Source: Cylicocyclus nassatus (Eukaryota; Nematoda; Chromadorea; Rhabditida; Strongylidae). Taken from it: a DNA stretch of 64,000 bases. Below, piece by piece: positions 24,201-36,740 of the stretch. Numbering within the stretch: the stretch's first letter is position 1; each line of letters starts with the position of its first letter. A model generated the notes under the pieces. That model searched no databases. It was not told the DNA's origin and saw only the letters and a list, made by a program, of their open reading frames with translations. Location: positions 66,396,371 to 66,460,370 of the forward strand of contig CATQJL010000223.1 in assembly GCA_958299035.1 (NCBI GenBank), given 5' to 3'. Made by a program: the position numbers and the translations under genes.

Positions 24201-25607
24201 GCGACCAGACGCGTTCTTGGCATCGACCTTACTCAAGCAAATCTCAACTATTCAGATTACGAAAGCAGTAGCGGTGCCACGAAACCATCCCTGTTTTATT
24301 TATGCGGGGGTCTCTCGGAGGATTCAGAGCTCAAATATGGTTCGCAATTGCTGATGTTCTTTAGGGCGAATGATTATTGCATGAGGTGCACGAGTGAGAC
24401 TTAGCCATGAAAATAGTTTAGAGGGGTAGAGGACCAATATTAGCCACTGAAAATGGACAAGATCATGAGAAAATGACCAGAACACCAAAAAAAAACGATA
24501 GAGAGGACAAAATTGCAAAAAGTTACTAGTGAGAGCTGAGCCTTCAATGGAAAAGATGAGTGGAACAATTTGCCAAGTCAAGCTAAGATAGTCGAAGAGA
24601 GATGATACAAGAAGTGAAAAACCTGAGTTCTATTTTATGGACTCAAAAAATAGAAACAAACGCTTGATCGAATCCTCCGTCATCTGCACGAAATTTAGGA
24701 CCAATGGATCCCATAACCACTTTCATAAGAGTGTCGTAGGTCCCCTAAATAATGTGATATTAGAATTCGAAAGCTCATAATATAACATATGCACCTTCTT
24801 AGGAACGCGATCAGCTTCCGGTACCGGCTTCATAGACTGCGACTTTTCCAGCGCGATTCGATCTTCAGCAGCTGAACAATATTTTGACTTTTGAAAAGGA
24901 AGCCTGCTTCATACCTCTGCCTTGTTGTGAGCCAACGTAGCTCGAACGCGTATGATGAGCAGCTAATTCTTTGGTAGATAGTTCGTCTCTTCTTCTTTCC
25001 CATTCCAGTCTCAAACAATCCGGATTATTATGTTCCGAAAACATGAGAAAAAATACGCTACCTGTCAGATTCGTAGCGATCTCTAGCAGACAGCATTCGA
25101 CTGTGAGCAAAATCATCTGACCATTCCCTTGCTAAAACATGAAATGGACCGTTAACAAAAAAAAATGCAAGCATTCTAATTCATACAAGGAGCTTCGGGC
25201 TTCTCCGGATGTGGAGGCTTCGCAGGAGTCCTCCAAGACTCAGAAGCCATCGGAATAGAAGAGCGAGAGTCGAGAGAGTTCTTAGAATCTCTTCCATGCG
25301 CGAGGAGGCTTCTGGAAAAGATACGCCATGCGAAGAAAATAATTTGAAAGAAAAACAAGAACGTAAACAAGAGTAAACTACTACATGTGCTGACTGCGAA
25401 TAGCTACGCTACAAACTTAATCGATAACCACAAAAGGCACTGGCTGACCTTTCATGTCTTATTTCAAAGGCTAAAACGACATTAATTTTCAACGGACCTA
25501 TCCTCCTGTTTTGATTTCTCTCTATAATCATCTGCGTCATGTGCTGATGATGTTCGTGCGTTCCGAAATGCACTTGGGGAATGGTCGCCACTTAGATCTG
25601 AGTCTAC
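21279..25607 (-). CDS. Serine-rich protein with repeated ESWR motifs (5' end unresolved)
   Basis: Not assigned to a family. Exons (minus strand): 25607-25498, 25311-25187, 25131-25062, 25009-24915, 24871-24795, 24744-24662, 22683-22380, 21493-21399, 21345-21279. All junction phases agree, giving 341 residues plus a stop. The first exon reads VDSDLSGDHSPSAFRNARTS and lacks a start codon. A candidate upstream exon near 26057-25966 does not join cleanly in the more protein-like frame. Features: a charged segment (LEWERRRDELSTKELAA), GTYDTLMKVVMGSIGPKFRA, and a long low-complexity exon at 22683-22380 rich in Ser, Ala and Gly. The motif [ST]ESWR[NT] occurs four times (one in exon 25311-25187, three in exon 22683-22380). 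The C-terminus is PTFGGRPPFGSELNRDMRRY. It is probably largely disordered and could be a scaffold or RNA-regulatory protein, but that is a guess. Confidence 0.7.
22049..22330 (-). CDS. Alternative 3' terminal exon of the ESWR gene, cysteine-rich
   Basis: An open exon of 93 codons plus a stop follows an acceptor (cttttcaaaag) only 49 bp after the donor of exon 22683-22380, in matching phase 0. It would replace the DVPQSS..MRRY ending. The encoded tail is quite unlike the serine-rich body: it begins CMEEWRTDKNVACSVLLRSR and contains CTEFALMTGPSYCSDQCC and RTICFNILDAIGGVPAPQSL, with eight cysteines. It might be an alternative C-terminus, an exon of an overlapping gene, or a retained intron that happens to be open. 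Codon use and composition look protein-like. Confidence 0.5.
   Translation of the reverse strand, partial: CMEEWRTDKNVACSVLLRSRGSHYANSCTEFALMTGPSYCSDQCCLFAVCKGDDEFSDRLARISGMLIMKSLERTICFNILDAIGGVPAPQSL
22684..24661. other. Long intron of the ESWR gene
   Basis: About 2 kb between phase-compatible exons. The open frame at 23814-24236 on the minus strand (SKVDAKNASGRILNLHTLPT) is not flanked by convincing splice sites. No transposon ends were recognised. Confidence 0.45.
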
Positions 25608-26140
25608 CTGAAATGATTGCGAAGATTACCTAAGGCAACTGACGGTACCACCATCTTACCCTAGCGGTCTTCATTGCAGGATATGTGCCGTTGCCCTCAT
25701 ATGGACGCTTGCTGTATTTTGCAGGGATCTTTAGGCTGCAAAGAGTCTTATGGTTACTTTATTCTCCTGAGTAATATGGTTAGCCGTTTATGGTGCAGCT
25801 CAATTGCAGAACTTATAGGCAGCATTTGTAGCACCAGTAAAACACAGATTGGGTCATTTTCTTGAGCGCAAGAAAAATTAAGAGATAACGCTCAATTCAA
25901 AAAGAGGCTGATTGAAAAGAAAGAGTTAATGTTGAAGAAATCATGGAAGCATCTCATACAATCACCTGGGGATGTTGGAGATGTCAGAAGTAATATCTGG
26001 CTTAAGCCATACTCCTCCTGCTTGTAACCCCGACTTTTCTTGTTGCAGGGAATGCATCTCCACACGCGTCGTTTTTTAAATAATGAACACTGAAAACATC
26101 CAGTAAACAAACACCAGCATAACAATGTACAAAAAGTCAC

Positions 26141-27821
26141 AAAAGAAAAATCAGTTAGTTGTTAAAGCATGTTGGAAAAGCAGATGAGCTTTTTGCCGTG
26201 CGCATCGTGGAAAGTGCAATTGCACATACTTGATGTTACCGTTGCAGGGGAACAGCAGGAGGGCAGGGGTTGGAGGCGGGCCAGAAATCGAATATGGGTG
26301 GGAAGCACGCATTCTAAGGCTCTGTCCGATATTCTAATATATAAAGAATTCTAATATATAAAGAATCACAAGCCCAATTCAAAAGTGTGCAAATAGCGGG
26401 AAACCGCGTGGCGGTCCCGAGGCGAACGCTCTTGCAAATAGCACCTTTAGATTACTGATTCACTATAGGTCACTAGTTTGGCCTTTCCGATTCAACGAGC
26501 CATTGGTCACCTGCACTGCGAGCCACGCCCCCCCCCCCCTCTTATATGTTACGAAGCGGTGCTTTGGACTGGCTGTGTGTGAAGTAGGAAGTGTCTAGAA
26601 GTTAGAATTGGTTTTTTTTTTCGCGTACCTTTTCTTAGCTAACGGTAGCCTTGTTCTTCCAAGCACGCACAGACTTATGTAACATCACCGATCAGTGATA
26701 AGTCAGTTTCTAGCGCATAGACGTCTTAGGATAAACTCAAACACTCTTTAGCTAATTCGGGCTCAGGCAGCCCCACGCCCCTGCTTCCCTAGCCAAATCT
26801 CCACAGTCCTGGTGCCCAAAATTTTTTTTAAAATAAACGTGCTAGTAGATGCTCACCTGCTCTCTGCAGCCTTCCCTCCCATAGTGTCCCTCTCCCCTCT
26901 ATTCTCCACAGGTACCATGAACTTTATTATGTTCACGTGTGCCGTTGCCGTTTTACCGCTATAGAGTTCTAAGCCAATCTTTCTCTTTCCTTCTCCCTTC
27001 CCACCTCTTCGTTGATTTCTTACATTTGCTGAAGAATAGAGGAGTACAACAGATGGGATTAGGATGATTAAAAGTTTCTATTAGAATTTTTTGTCAAAGC
27101 TTTTTCACTCTGAAGCTTCTCTTAGGCAGAGTTCTTCAAATACTTCTCTACATTTTTCGGTCCTCGAGCTCTCGAGTTTCCCCCACCAAGCTGCCTTTAA
27201 CACAAACAAAATTCTTTCAACGCTATTTCGAGTTTCTCCAGAACCCTCTCTTTCCCTCCTAAAGTTCGCCTTCGATAATGTGCATTGTCATTTAAAATTT
27301 TTGCCAAAACTCTCCAACCGGTTTTTCTTTTCTGTGGACCTTCGTTTGACCCGCTCTATTTAGTTTACCCTAAGTGGCCGAAACCCATTACGCTACAGCT
27401 AAAACGGTCAATTTCTTTAGCATCAGAACCTAAAACTTTGATGAGAGAGAATCACATCTCTTGTTATAACTTCGGGTTAAAATAGATACATCTTCATAAT
27501 GTTAGACTGCAGCGAACTGTGAATTTTTGAGCGCGTAATGACTTCTGTAGAATGAGAATGATCTTAAAGTATGTAACAAAACGTCTCGGAGGAGATGGTT
27601 TTTACAAACTTTGGTCGTGGTAGACCAAAAGGGCAACCACACATGCATGGGCCTACCTGTTTACTGATACCGAAATCTGTGAGTGTATTCTTTGAAGTAA
27701 TATAGAGATGACTGATGAAACTGAACTGATCAGTCTTATACCGACTTGCCAGTATTTGACAGACCACATGGTTGAAACCGTAAACATCTCGGAAGCCATG
27801 ATTTTTGTATATGGTCGCGGC
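26141..27821. other. No gene recognised; Helitron-like fragment within
   Basis: Intergenic. Around 26455-26570 a segment (cctttccgattcaacgagcc, a run of C, then cttatatgttac) resembles the 3' end of the Helitron-like repeat at 28350-28745, in the same reverse orientation. The rest has no features I can support. Confidence 0.45.
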
Positions 27822-28192
27822 AGTGGCGTACCGAGGGGGGGGGGGCGGGGGGGGGGGGGCGCCTCCCCCCCCCCCCCGAGAACGGGTCGCGAATTTTTTG
27901 AAAGTTACTTACATGAGTTATAAAAATGTGCAAGTGGCTTATTTATTTTTGTAAACAATTAAAATAATTTTTAAAATTTTTTAAAATCAAATTAGCCCTA
28001 TAAAATTTTTTTTTCGGGGGCGTGGCTGACGCCACGCCCTTTTTTTGAAATTTTGGGGTCAGAGGCCCGGAAAAATTTTGAGAAGCCCCCCTTTTTTTTG
28101 GAGTGCGTGGCTGACGCCACGCACCTCCATCTGAAAAATTTTTTTGCCGCCCCCTCCCCCCCCCCCGAGCCGAAATCCTGGGTAAGCCACTG
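27822..28192. mobile_element. Non-autonomous hAT-like element
   Basis: Left end CAGTGGCGTACC and right end GTAAGCCACTG are short inverted repeats. They are flanked by near-identical 8-bp sequences (ggtcgcgg before, ggtcgcag after), the target-duplication size expected of hAT transposons. Inside are G and C homopolymer blocks and a mirrored GGCTGACGCCACGCC motif at about 28023 and 28109. No transposase. A partial relative lies at 18625-18900. Confidence 0.7.
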
Positions 28193-28349
28193 GGTCGCAG
28201 TGATACTCGTACAGTCGTGATGCGAAAGCGCATCTGTACTTAGTAAACGATGCGCGGCTCATTTACGAAAACACGACTGCAGTGGCAAGGTATCAAAGAT
28301 CACCGCTGGTCCAACATCCACGGTGAGTCACATGGGGGTGCTTGCGCTT

Positions 28350-28745
28350 TATATAGAGTACTAATTGGCTTTCCCGGTCCAGACCGGGCCATTGTTATCC
28401 TGCATTGCGAGCCCCCCCCTTTTATATGTTATGGATAACTTACCCTGGGACATCCGCTTCGAAGCCGCATCCTCGTGATCTGAGGTGAAAATGAGGTTCT
28501 ACGCCCTCCTTTACATGACTATGGCAAAATCGATTAAACATGATGAGCCTACAATTCCCTGGAAAAACGTAAACAAATCAATAAATCGATAGAAGGACCC
28601 AGTGATTCGCCGCAAAAAGTAGCCGAAAACCGTCTCCGGGGTCGAAAACATCTGTGTACAAACTTCCAGCCCAATCGGTTAGCGGCGCACGTTTCTATAA
28701 CTCACATACCCTCCAAACGGACAATTTTTGAGTTTTATATCTATA
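28350..28745 (-). mobile_element. Helitron-like non-autonomous element, reverse orientation
   Basis: Read on the minus strand it begins ataaaactcaaaaattgtcc then gtttggagggtatgtgagtt. It ends with a hairpin-like GGCCCGGTCTGGACCGGGA. The same 5' and 3' sequences bound the plus-strand copy at 55297-56190. Direct repeats (acttaccctg.gacatccgct then tcga) flank it at about 28440 and 28752. The Helitron/Helentron assignment is an inference from the 3' hairpin. Confidence 0.45.
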
Positions 28746-29159
28746 GAGATGATAGATGACTTACCCTGAGACATCCGCTTCGAGACCGCATCTTCGTGTA
28801 CTGAGGTGAAAACATAGTTGCGATAGGAGGAGTGGTGGATCTTACCCCCTTCACTTTGAGGCCAAACTCCGGATGACCCCCTTCACCTGGGTTGAGATTG
28901 GTATTGTACTTTGAGAATATAAAATAAAAATCGTTATTAAAAGGTTGATGAGCCTGAGGTTGGCTCATCAAGCATCAATTAAAATCCACATATGATGTTT
29001 TTACTGTCGCAAACAGTCGAAAGAATGCGACTCTCCGTATAGTTCAGAGGTCATAACAGTTGCAAAAGATGCATTACCTAGTTTTCCGAAAAAAGAAACA
29101 CGGACGAAGTGAGCTTGATAATACTCAGCAGATGGCTCTGCAACAAAGTCGAATAATCT

Positions 29160-29400
29160 GAATACGGAGTTCATTCGAATACGAATTCGAATAAACATTC
29201 GAATAAAACATCCGAATAAAATCTATTCGAAACCCTGTTTTTTCATTATTCGAGTTTCGAATTTTATTCGAAACCGCGTTTTCTCAATTATTCGAGTTAC
29301 GAATATTATTCGAAAATGGAAGAACTCCGAATATCAAATTTCAAATACGAATATATTCGAATGTTTTATTCGAATGATCGAATTTCTATTCGATTCGTAC
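29160..29400. repeat. ATTCGAAT-rich palindromic tract
   Basis: The palindromic words ATTCGAAT and ATTCGAA occur more than a dozen times in both orientations within 240 bp, often arranged as inverted pairs (ttattcgagtttcgaatttt). There is no coding capacity. It directly precedes the mariner-like element at 29410. Confidence 0.75.
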
Positions 29401-29409
29401 CCAAGTATA

Positions 29410-30337
29410 TTAGGCTGTTGCATAAGTTCTGTCCGATTTTTTTTTGCCTCATGTTTGAAGCAGCTGTTCTAAGAGAATTTCATCTCTAATGCAATATTGT
29501 TAGTATTATTGAAAAGTGCTTTCCTTGCGCTTTCTAACGCATATCAGATTTCCATTAATTTATTAGTGTACGAAGATTTACGGCCTAAAATCTCTAAGTG
29601 GCCGAGGTACGTTCTCACCCTAGAAATATGTTCTTGCGAGGAAATTTCCACAATGCGCCCTTCAAGTCAAGTTCTTTCATTGGCTGCGGAATAAGGGTTT
29701 AAGTGCTAGTATATGCAGAAGTTCGGTTCCATGAACAAAACGTCTTGCTAGTAAAATTTATCGTCGAACATTAATTTTTTGCGTAGATGTTTTACAAGCA
29801 ATAACCTTCTGTGAGTAGAAGTAATCGATAAGCTCAAAGTTGGAGGTGCTAGGGCAAAACAAGAGCTAACAGGGCTCATCCACCGATTTCTTTTCGGCGC
29901 TCACATCAGTTGTAAAATGTTCATAATTCATAAATAGGCATGCACACATGTGCTGAAGCAAGGTCAAAAAGTGGCTATTTTTTGTTCGGTCAAAAAAATC
30001 TCTCGGCAGCGCAGATCCTGTGGGCTCTTTTATGTTGCATACTAATCTACGAAAATCTCTCTATCTATCCATTGTTAGAAAAGCCATTGCCTATCAATTC
30101 TCATAAGGGAGCGTTACCATGTCAAAAAAGACAGATTCGAAGAAAAACGCTGCGAAGTTTTTGCATTCTCGCTTCTTCCTTAACAAGGATTTGCGCAGGT
30201 CTCAATACTCGTTTCATAGCCAAGGAACTGCTCAACACATAGAAACTAGGATTTTGGAAGAAAGTTGACTCTGAAAGAAGTTATGACATTTTGAACTCAA
30301 AAAATTCAAATCGGACAGAACTTATGCAACAACCTAA
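29410..30337. mobile_element. Mariner-like element, non-autonomous
   Basis: Starts TTAGGCTGTTGCATAAGTTC and ends with the complement (CTTATGCAACAACCTAA). The TIRs are about 30 bp and TA flanks both sides. The 928-bp length is close to a full mariner, but I found no frame with transposase motifs. Confidence 0.75.
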
Positions 30338-31194
30338 TATTTGGCATACTGATTACGAATATCATAACTTTTGCGCTTTGGGACCTATTTGCAGGATACG
30401 GTGTGTATACGGCAGATGGTCAAGGTTTAGATCTGCTTGCATTGTGCAGGGGCCATCTGACGAGCTGGTTACATATTGCACATTTCGTATGATAAGGCTT
30501 TTTGAGTTTTTGAAATCTAACGCCTAGAAGCAAAAATGCTTTACTTACACTTTGTAACTTGCCATAGCTTTATGAAAAGCCCTTGTTGCAACAAACGAAC
30601 AAGATATCTGTAATCAGCATACTTAAGAAACTCTCTAGGCAGAGTTTGGACTAGGTTTGAGTTCCTGAACCATCTAGGTATAATCACTGTGACGAAGAAG
30701 ATACCGCTATGCACATTTAGCATGATGCTCATGTTCTGCGCGCTAGGTACACTATAAACGAATAGAAAACAACTCGATTGCGCAGTTTTATAACCCACAA
30801 GGCCATGTTCGAAAATTTAGCATTCTCGAGGAGGAGTGGGAGTAGGAGGGAAGGCCTCGGTCTGGTTCCGAGATATAATACAAACGCAGATTTGCATTGA
30901 AGGTTTGCATTGACGGCAGTGCCAGTGCTCTTCATCATGCTCATGAATGCCATACTCCATCATACGTCAATCACTAGGAAAATAAATGGTGTGATTCTGA
31001 TAACAAGAAGCAGAAGAGTCTCGTAGTCGATGTACAAAAGTGGAGGGACAAAGGGTATAACAGGACTTGAAGTTCAGCACAAAAAAGATAATGGAACTAA
31101 CAGCCCAGAGATTTGGAACCATTCAGAGGATGCACCAAATTAAGCGGATCACCCCTTGAAATACATAGAAAGCTGTGTCTATGTATTTCAAGAT
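30338..31194. other. No gene recognised
   Basis: No exon, RNA or mobile-element end could be supported. A short hairpin (gaaatacatagaaagctg mirrored by tgtctatgtatttc) sits at 31147-31190. Confidence 0.45.
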
Positions 31195-32320
<1,126 letters not shown>

Positions 32321-32326
32321 AGTTAC

Positions 32327-33035
32327 CAGTTCGTCACCTCCGCTTCGCGGAGGTTCGCACTGGCTCCCTATCCGTATGCCTTTCTCATGTTCGCATGAGA
32401 ATGGCTTTGAAACTTACCACGCGATGCTGAGCATCACAAACTAATCGTAAACAAATGTTCATTCATGAAGCATCTGCATGTAAGATCGGTAATTTTTAGG
32501 AAAAAAAACTTTGTTGCAAGGAAACAAATGCGAATTTGAAAGGATTACTGGATTTATTCTAGTTTGATGATCGTCATAAGGATAACAGTCACCTAGGGCT
32601 ACATTTCGGTGCAAAAATCTTTTCAGTTTTTTCAAGTAAAAGCTTGCCAAAGCGACTATCTACGCGCTCATCAATTTTTGGCGCTGTTTTCGCAGAAAAG
32701 CAAACTTTTTGAGCACTTTTTGGGCTAGAGTTCATGGCGCGCAGAGTTACTAGTCAGGCAAATCATAACTTTGCAAAAAGTCGAATTAGCGGCCCAGTTT
32801 TGCGTGCCAAAAGGCGCGTGGACCCGTTTAACGCGCAAATTTTGAGGGACCCGCTTATCGAACCGGCTCGTCCTTGTGCATGGTGGGCCTACACGCTGGC
32901 ACGGTATGCTGTGCAAAATTTCAGCCGGATAGCTTAGTTGCAGCTTCCTCTATGAATTTCGTGACAGACAGATTTTCACACAGACACACAGACACACAAA
33001 AAAACAGACGGCCTTAGCGCGTTATTATAGTAGGA
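32327..33035. repeat. Repeat unit 2, diverged direct copy of unit 1
   Basis: Begins with the same hairpin (gtcacctccgcttcgcggag), shares the agatcggtaat and gataacagtcacc blocks and ends acagacacacagacacaca then ggccttagcgcgttattata. In this copy the AC tail is short. Adjacent direct copies suggest a tandem or serial insertion of one family. Confidence 0.6.
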
Positions 33036-33052
33036 TGATTGTATCGTATTTG

Positions 33053-33122
33053 ATTTTACTGGTTATCTTGTTGTAGTGGCTTCCACAAATGGAAGCCACT
33101 ACAACAAGATAAACAGTAAAAT
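33053..33122. repeat. Near-perfect hairpin, 33-bp arms
   Basis: The left arm ends gttgtagtggcttcca, the loop is caaa, and the right arm begins tggaagccactacaac. The inner 23 bp are perfect, followed by one mismatch and nine more paired bases. Non-coding. Confidence 0.9.
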
Positions 33123-35299
33123 AAACGCAGCTTGGATTAAATGGAGAAGGCCTCACAGAGGTCTTTCGATTAGCGATCTTCCTAGCAGCACCGACACTGT
33201 ATTGCGAGTTGGCTGGCTTAAACAATTCTTTTGTCATCTTCTTCTTTTGTCGTTACCTTCCCGTTGGTGTTCATCTCACAAGAGAAGGATAATTGGTCGT
33301 GACCATTCATAATGAGTAGTACATCAAAAAATGCGCCTTCAAAAGCTGGTTCGAAAATTATCTCTCATATCTGCGAAACAATAATTTGAATGGAGTTATT
33401 AGGTTATTAGATTATTTTTCAAGAATAAATTGCGCTACTGCGGATGGTCAAAATCATCATCAGAAAATTTTCTTTCCTTTTCAATTGCAGAATATGATTT
33501 AGATCCTTACTATAATATACACTGGATCCTTTCAAGCGCGACGGCAGAGTTTTCTGCGTCCCTCCTATCCTTGACCCCAGCGTTACGGAGGGTCCAGTTG
33601 CTGAAGGAATCCAGAAAAAGGAATGCGAAAATATAACGGCGCTCAGTGATGGCGAGAGTAGAGGCCAGTAGCCATTATGCCGGCGAGAGATTCGCTCGCA
33701 CTATGGGTCCCGCGCGGAGCGGATATTTTTCAACTATGAGCTAAGCGGCTAAAAACTGCGGCAGGGGTGTATGTGTGCATGCTGATCACAAAAACATCAA
33801 TTTCAGAATTATTGATTATCTATCGGCTACCTTTATCGATTTTGTTGCTGCACTTGCTATGTTTTGAATTAGCACGTGCAATGGTGGCTGAAATGGTTGT
33901 GTACGGATTCACTCCAGCTATTGATCTTTCGTTAAGTTCCAGTTGCAAGACGAGCTTACAGTCTTGATATCATTAACGGCTTTCTGTCACTCTCACTCTA
34001 TACTGCCTATTTAGCCTCGTTTTGGAAAATTGATATTTCTTCCACGCACAAGTTCTAGAAAAACTGTGGAAAACTTATTTTTCGAGACTGCGGAAAATTC
34101 TGATTGCTTGACGCGAATAGTGAGTATTCCATGAATTATGGCCTTATGCTCTACTGCTCAGCTCATGCGATGCAGTTTTGTTTCATTAGTCTATGTAAGC
34201 AGCAAAAAAATTCAAAGCTGAGATGGTTTTTGCATTTGCAGAGTCAACGCTAATCTCTATTCCTCAAGCTTAGCAGGCTCTGTGAGAGTAAGTAGGAAAT
34301 TCATTAGGCATTTAATTTCCACACATAGCTAAATCTTATGTTTGCTCCGTAAGCCATCACTGGTACTTGTTCTTTTCTATCATCCACATTATCTGTTCAT
34401 TGCCCTCGTTGATCATCACGATTATTGAGCCATTTTATTCTGCTTTCCCTCTTTCAGTTCAATTCAACTGACGTTGAAGCTCTTTAATATGATAGGATAC
34501 ACGTAAATCAGCACACTTTTTTACTGCACTGTTTGCTTCTAAAATCAATTAGCATTTGAGTAAATCTTAGCTGTGCCGTCATTCATCACTAGGATGGTCA
34601 TATTAGGGGAAGTCACGGTGACTGCCGAGTTTGCTGGGTGACTCTGACTATTTATTGTTCAGATAAGCATGCAAGAATTGCAATCTCATAGAATTGACGA
34701 CTCCACTGAAAAGAAGCACTTGAGACGAAGGACTAAAGACGTTCCTCATTTTATCTTTTGCTGTTCTCGCCACAATACCATAATGCTAATTCCACAGAAT
34801 CCGCAAGCAAAAGTCACTTCGGCAAAGCTTGACATCAGTTTGGCACCATAACGAGCGGCATCATTGTTCAACTTTTATGAAGTTCAAATTCGCAAGTTTT
34901 CGTCTAGCTCAAGAGCACAAAATTTTCAGGAAAATTCCTTATACATAGAGTACCATTTATCGGGATCATTATAGTACTTTGGAAGATTTTGAGCTTTGCT
35001 CTCATAGATAAAAGTGGTGAAAAAGCTCTGGTCCAGTTGGAAAGGTGGTTCTAAGTCTCAGTTTTATAACGGCACATTCCATCAGTTTTATGACGGGACA
35101 TTCCATGACGGAGGATATTTTCGCGAGATTGCATTGGATTTGGCGAGACCCCATCATTTATTTAAGCAACATTACTTTAGCAAAGAAAACATTGTGCAAG
35201 CTTTTCTCTACTGTAAAAGTCGGTATGCTTAGGCTAGAACGCTTTTAAAAATATCTAATTTAGCTTGACGCGATTTGCTCAAAAATGTCTCTGATTGTG
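33123..35299. other. No gene recognised
   Basis: AT-rich sequence with short unsupported ORFs. The segment 33290-33500 (gaccattcataatgagta then caaaaaatgcgcctt) is a diverged copy of 40700-40870, showing that it is repetitive. Confidence 0.5.
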
Positions 35300-36740
35300 A
35301 GAGTAGTTACTCTTAAAGACTCTTTTTTCTCGCAGATATATACAATATATAAAATACAGTACCGCTGGAAACACCTTCACAGAAAATCACTTAATCAATT
35401 AGGAACTTTGGATACTCTAGAATTCCACTTTTGCTCCCAGGATTTTGCAACTTGCAAACATTTCACCCCGCTCGAAAATGCAACTGAATGGATCCTAGGC
35501 CTCTAAAAATCTTCTAGAAAAAATCTCTCGCAATTGTTCATTAAAATCAATTTCGAGGAAACCATACGTCTCCAACATCTTGCAAAGCAAAACGTTTCTC
35601 CCGCGGGAATATTCATCTGAGTAGCTTTCATGGTCGGACTTGCAGTACACATAATTCGCAATCATTTGTCATGAAAACTGAAAATTCGGAAATCCAACGT
35701 TTTCACTATTTTGCAACATGCAAACCTGAGTAGCTTCCAGGGTCGGACTGTTTCACAGAAACGCAATTATTTTCCATAAACAGAATTCGGGGAAATTCTA
35801 CGTCCTCAGGATAAGATAGAATTTTGGTCCCGCGGGATATTCACTGAGTGGTTTTTACTGTCGGACTTTTTTTTCAGCAAAAATCTCTCACAATCGCTTT
35901 CCTAAATGGTTTCCAAGGCTAAACTCTTTGAAGAGAACATCTTTCACAACTGTTCGTAATGACTGTTTGAGAAAACCTTTGTCTCCAGGATTTTGGAGGA
36001 TGCTTCGGTCCCGCAGGAATCACCTAATAGTTCTCAAAGCCGTACCTTTTTTAGCAGCAAACATCTCTCGCAATTGATTTATGTAAAAACCGAAGTCGGG
36101 AAAATCCTACGTTTTCAGGAACCTGAAATAAAAATCTGGTCTCGCGGATTGTTCATCTGAGTAGTTTTCAGGATCGGATTTTTTTTTGCAGCAAAAATCT
36201 CACAATCACTTTCCATAAAAACAAGAGATTTGTGAAAATTTTAGTCTTTAGGATTTTGCACATAGCAAACTTTGATGCCGCGAGAATATGCGCTTGAGTG
36301 GATTTCATACTCGGACTTTTTTACAGCAGACACCTCTCGCACCATAAGAACCGAATTGGGAAAATCCGTTGCCTCCACTCTTACAACTTGCAGGCTTTGG
36401 TCCCGCTGGTAAATTTGTTTCTAGGGTTGGGCTCCTTCACAAATGACAATTATTTTACATAAACATAAAATTCGGAAAAATCTAAGTCTCTAAAATTTGG
36501 CACTTGCAAACTCTGACCTCTTTGGAGAAGAGGGTCAAGCGATTTCTAAGGCAGAATTTCCAGACTATCTTCTGATATGGTTAACTTCATGGTCTTTCGT
36601 AAATACTTTGAAAAAGTCGTACTTTTGCTTGCGAGGTTGCAGTTTACAAAGTTTGATCTCCTCTGAGTGGGTCGGAAAATTCTATGAACTTTCGCAATTT
36701 AAAATCATGAAAGTCATTAAATAACCCCTAAAAAATTCTG
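35300..36740. repeat. Degenerate tandem array, unit roughly 105-180 bp
   Basis: The same succession of words recurs about seven to nine times: a ccaggattttgca block, then ggtcccgcgggaatattcat, then a ggtcggacttttt block, then cagcaaaaatctctcgcaat. Landmark positions for the ggtcggact block are about 35634, 35740, 35860, 36172 and 36310. Units differ by indels. No coding capacity. Confidence 0.65.

Noticed and set aside
23814..24236. 140-codon minus-strand ORF inside the ESWR gene intron
   Set aside because: No convincing splice sites, mixed composition and no recognised family.
25966..26057. Possible first coding exon of the ESWR gene (MHSLQQEKSGLQAGGVWLKP)
   Set aside because: Its donor phase does not match the next exon in this frame. 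The other frame joins only with a shifted acceptor, so it was not included in the model.
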